A DNA stretch of 64,000 nucleotides from Rhodospirillales bacterium (lineage in GTDB: Bacteria > Pseudomonadota > Alphaproteobacteria > Rhodospirillales > Defluviicoccaceae): positions 1-64,000 of the forward strand of contig JAEULH010000036.1 of NCBI GenBank assembly GCA_016793925.1, read 5' to 3'. Shown one piece after another: positions 62,173 to 64,000 of the stretch; within the stretch, counting starts at the first letter, position 1; every line of letters begins with the position of its first letter. The translations under genes and the position numbers were made by a program. The notes under the pieces were generated by a model. The model saw nothing but the letters and a program-made list of their open reading frames with translations. It searched no databases and had not been told where the DNA came from.

Positions 62173-62775
62173 TCAGCCGGCGAGTTTGCTGGCGATCGCG
62201 GCGACGTGACGGCCCTGGAAGCGGGCCAGATCGAGCTCGTTTTCGCTGGGCTGGCGCGAGCCGTCGCCGGCGGCGATGGTGGTCGCACCGTAGGGCGAGC
62301 CGCCCGAGATCTCGTCGAGGGTCATCTGCCCTGCGGCGGAATAGGGCAGGCCGACAATCACCATGCCCAGATGCAACAGCGTCGTGTGGAACGAGGTCAG
62401 GGTCGTTTCCTGGCCGCCGTGCTGGGTCGCGGTGCTGGTAAAGACGCTTCCGACTTTGCCGATCAGCGCGCCTCTCATCCACAACCCGCCGGTCTGGTCG
62501 AGGAAGTTGCGCATCTGCGCGCACATGTTGCCGAACCGGGTCGGTGTGCCGAATATGACGGCGTCGTAATCGGCGAGGTCGTTGGGGGCGGCGATGGGGG
62601 CCGGTTGATCCAGCTTCACGTTCGCCTTCCTTGCGACCTCCTCGGGCATCAGCTCGGGGACGCGCTTGATGTCGACGGTGGCGCCCTCGACGCCGCGGGC
62701 GCCCTCGGCGACCGCTTCGGCCATGGTTTCGACGTGTCCGTAGCTGCTGTAGTAAAGGACGAGGATGCGAGCCAT
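62173..62775 (-). CDS. wrbA: NAD(P)H:quinone oxidoreductase WrbA
   Basis: A 200-residue flavodoxin-like FMN enzyme that reduces quinones by two electrons. It shows [20 protein letters not shown] (FMN phosphate site), [33 protein letters not shown] and the C-terminal [18 protein letters not shown] 62775 fits the family; a longer frame to 62871 does not. Confidence 0.95.
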   Translation of the reverse strand: MARILVLYYSSYGHVETMAEAVAEGARGVEGATVDIKRVPELMPEEVARKANVKLDQPAPIAAPNDLADYDAVIFGTPTRFGNMCAQMRNFLDQTGGLWMRGALIGKVGSVFTSTATQHGGQETTLTSFHTTLLHLGMVIVGLPYSAAGQMTLDEISGGSPYGATTIAAGDGSRQPSENELDLARFQGRHVAAIASKLAG

Positions 62776-62913
62776 GATCGTCTGTTCCCCTCTGCTGATG
62801 CATTTCGCCGCGAACCGCGGATCGGAAGACGCTTGATCTTCGTAGCTGGGAAGCCGGCGTCGCAATGACAAACGGGCTTTGCGCCGCCACCTCGTTGCGT
62901 TGTCTGCGCGCCT

Positions 62914-64000
62914 TCAGCGGCCCTCGCGCCACCAGGCCCCGCCCAGGCCGCCAAGCGCTGCGGCGAGGACTAGGAGCGCGGGCAGCAGCGGGACCTCCTT
63001 GACGCCGATGACCGCATAGGCATGGTTGCGGCGCAGGCCCATCCAGCCGCGCCCGGCGCTGGCCTGCCCCGGCTCGACCCGCCTGAAGCGCGGCAGTCCG
63101 TCGTGCAGCCAGCCGACGCCGCCGCCGCTCGCCGCGCTGACCGGCGCCAGTCGATCCGGCGTCGCGCGCAGGTCGGCAAGCTCGGGCGGATCGACCGAAC
63201 CGGCAGCGGCCCAGGCCGTCAGTGCCGGATCCTCGACCCGGTACAGCCCCGCTTCCTCCGCCTGGACCTCGGCGCGGGCGATGCTGTCGGCGCCGGGCTC
63301 GAGGACAACCGTCTGCCGGGTCCCGGTCGGGCTGGTGACGGTCGCCTCGATCGGTTCCTTCGCCAAAGTCCGCCGCTCGATGCTGAGCCGGCCGTCGGCG
63401 ACGTGTGCCGAGAGCCGCTCTTCCTCCAGTTCCGGTTCCTTCATCAACCAGTGGACCAGCCGGCGCGAAAGCTCGCCCTGGGGGCCGCCGCCGTCGAAGC
63501 CGCGGCCCCACAGCCAGATCTGGTCGCTGGCGAGCTGGGCGATCCGGCCTTCGCCGACCCGGTCGACGATCAGGAGCGGGCGGTTGCCGGGACCTTCCAT
63601 CAGGACCGAACCGCTGCGGACCGCGGTTTCGATGAGGCGGAACCAGCGCCCCCAGGTGGGCTTTCCGGCGTCGGCCTCGCCGCCGTCGCCTTCTCCCGCG
63701 ATCCCCTCGTCGGGCAGGCCGGCGGTGACAGGGTGACGGCGGCCCACCTCGGACACGGACGGACGAAAGGCCTGCTCGACGATGGCGCCGGTCGGCGCGG
63801 CCGGCATCGATGGGCCGAGGTTGGTCAGATAGAGGCTCTGCGGCCCGGCGGACTCCGGGCCGGTGGCGAGCAGGATGGCGCCGCCGTTGCGGAGGTACTC
63901 GGCCACCCGCGTCAGGTACTCCGGCGCGAGCACGCCGCGGACGACGAAGCGGTCGAAGACGATCAGGTCGAAGTCATAGAGCCGGCGCTCGAAGAGTTCC
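62914..64000 (-). CDS. Membrane-anchored GATase-like protein, C-terminal part (5' end outside window)
   Basis: The frame is open to the window edge, so about 361 C-terminal residues are present. YDFDLIVFDRFVVRGVLAPEYL and LRNGGAILLATGP resemble a class I glutamine-amidotransferase-like fold without a clear catalytic Cys. A beta-rich segment follows (EVQAEEAGLYRVEDP), and the end has a single membrane helix (PLLPALLVLAAALGGLGGAWW). Such proteins occur in MoxR-BatA-type clusters as integral membrane partners. Assignment to that cluster needs the upstream genes. Confidence 0.65.
   Translation of the reverse strand, partial: ELFERRLYDFDLIVFDRFVVRGVLAPEYLTRVAEYLRNGGAILLATGPESAGPQSLYLTNLGPSMPAAPTGAIVEQAFRPSVSEVGRRHPVTAGLPDEGIAGEGDGGEADAGKPTWGRWFRLIETAVRSGSVLMEGPGNRPLLIVDRVGEGRIAQLASDQIWLWGRGFDGGGPQGELSRRLVHWLMKEPELEEERLSAHVADGRLSIERRTLAKEPIEATVTSPTGTRQTVVLEPGADSIARAEVQAEEAGLYRVEDPALTAWAAAGSVDPPELADLRATPDRLAPVSAASGGGVGWLHDGLPRFRRVEPGQASAGRGWMGLRRNHAYAVIGVKEVPLLPALLVLAAALGGLGGAWWREGR

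Noticed and set aside
1-64000. CRISPR array, prophage, rRNA operon or intact insertion sequence
   Set aside because: No regularly spaced direct repeats, phage structural genes, rRNA sequence or transposase with terminal repeats were seen.

Overview
The window comes from a high-GC alphaproteobacterium. The thrB-rnhA pair, a split gcvPA/gcvPB operon behind a glycine riboswitch, a DUF3035/BamF-type lipoprotein next to lspA, PmtA-type methyltransferase and COQ10-type protein all fit that class. A Rhodospirillales-like, possibly Defluviicoccus-like, host that stores polyhydroxyalkanoate (PHA) would suit the metabolic genes, but that placement is inference. Nearly all of the window is coding. I see no CRISPR array, prophage or intact insertion sequence.

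Layout. 1-1.6 kb: the end of methylmalonyl-CoA mutase and its chaperone MeaB. 1.9-5.7 kb: hemerythrin, VanZ-like protein, a small unknown protein, tRNA-Leu(UAA), class II fructose-bisphosphate aldolase. 5.7-10 kb: a quorum-sensing island, with luxI and luxR flanking a FadL-type outer-membrane transporter and an unknown protein. 10-13 kb: gatB and a MATE exporter. 13.1-16.5 kb: a complete frdABCD operon with the gene order and residues of the E. coli quinol:fumarate reductase, ended by a strong terminator. 16.6-25.7 kb: recombinase-like fragment, PhaJ-like hydratase, ribF-ileS-lspA-DUF3035 lipoprotein, and an M16 peptidase pair. 25.8-30 kb: YcbB-type L,D-transpeptidase, DUF882/MepK-like peptidase, 3-hydroxybutyryl-CoA dehydrogenase, and an ABM-like protein.

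30-42 kb, mostly on the minus strand: secreted hydrolase-like protein, small stress-type protein, SRPBCC protein, then a CHASE2 nucleotide cyclase, a FecR-TPR-beta-barrel giant and a six-cysteine secreted peptide. After these come TelA, an XpaC-like protein, a tiny membrane protein and Kbp. 42-49.7 kb: GH63-like glycosidase, AqpZ, PmtA-like methyltransferase, bacteriohemerythrin, rnhA, thrB, CDGSH protein, lipoprotein. 49.8-54.5 kb: tandem glycine riboswitch and gcvT-gcvH-gcvPA-gcvPB. 54.5-64 kb: TrkH with a single-RCK partner, COQ10-like protein, tandem Usp, OafA-type acyltransferase, MscS, glutathionyl-hydroquinone reductase, WrbA, and the end of a large membrane protein.

How they fit together. 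Fumarate reductase, methylmalonyl-CoA mutase/MeaB, PhaJ-like hydratase and 3-hydroxybutyryl-CoA dehydrogenase are the steps expected of a cell that runs the succinate-propionate branch anaerobically and makes PHA. TrkH/RCK, MscS, Kbp, AqpZ and Usp suggest strong osmotic and potassium control. The two most novel-looking units are (i) the CHASE2 cyclase, FecR-TPR-barrel and Cys-rich peptide cluster, which looks like an envelope signalling system, and (ii) the luxI-fadL-luxR island, where the FadL channel may carry long-chain acyl-homoserine lactone.
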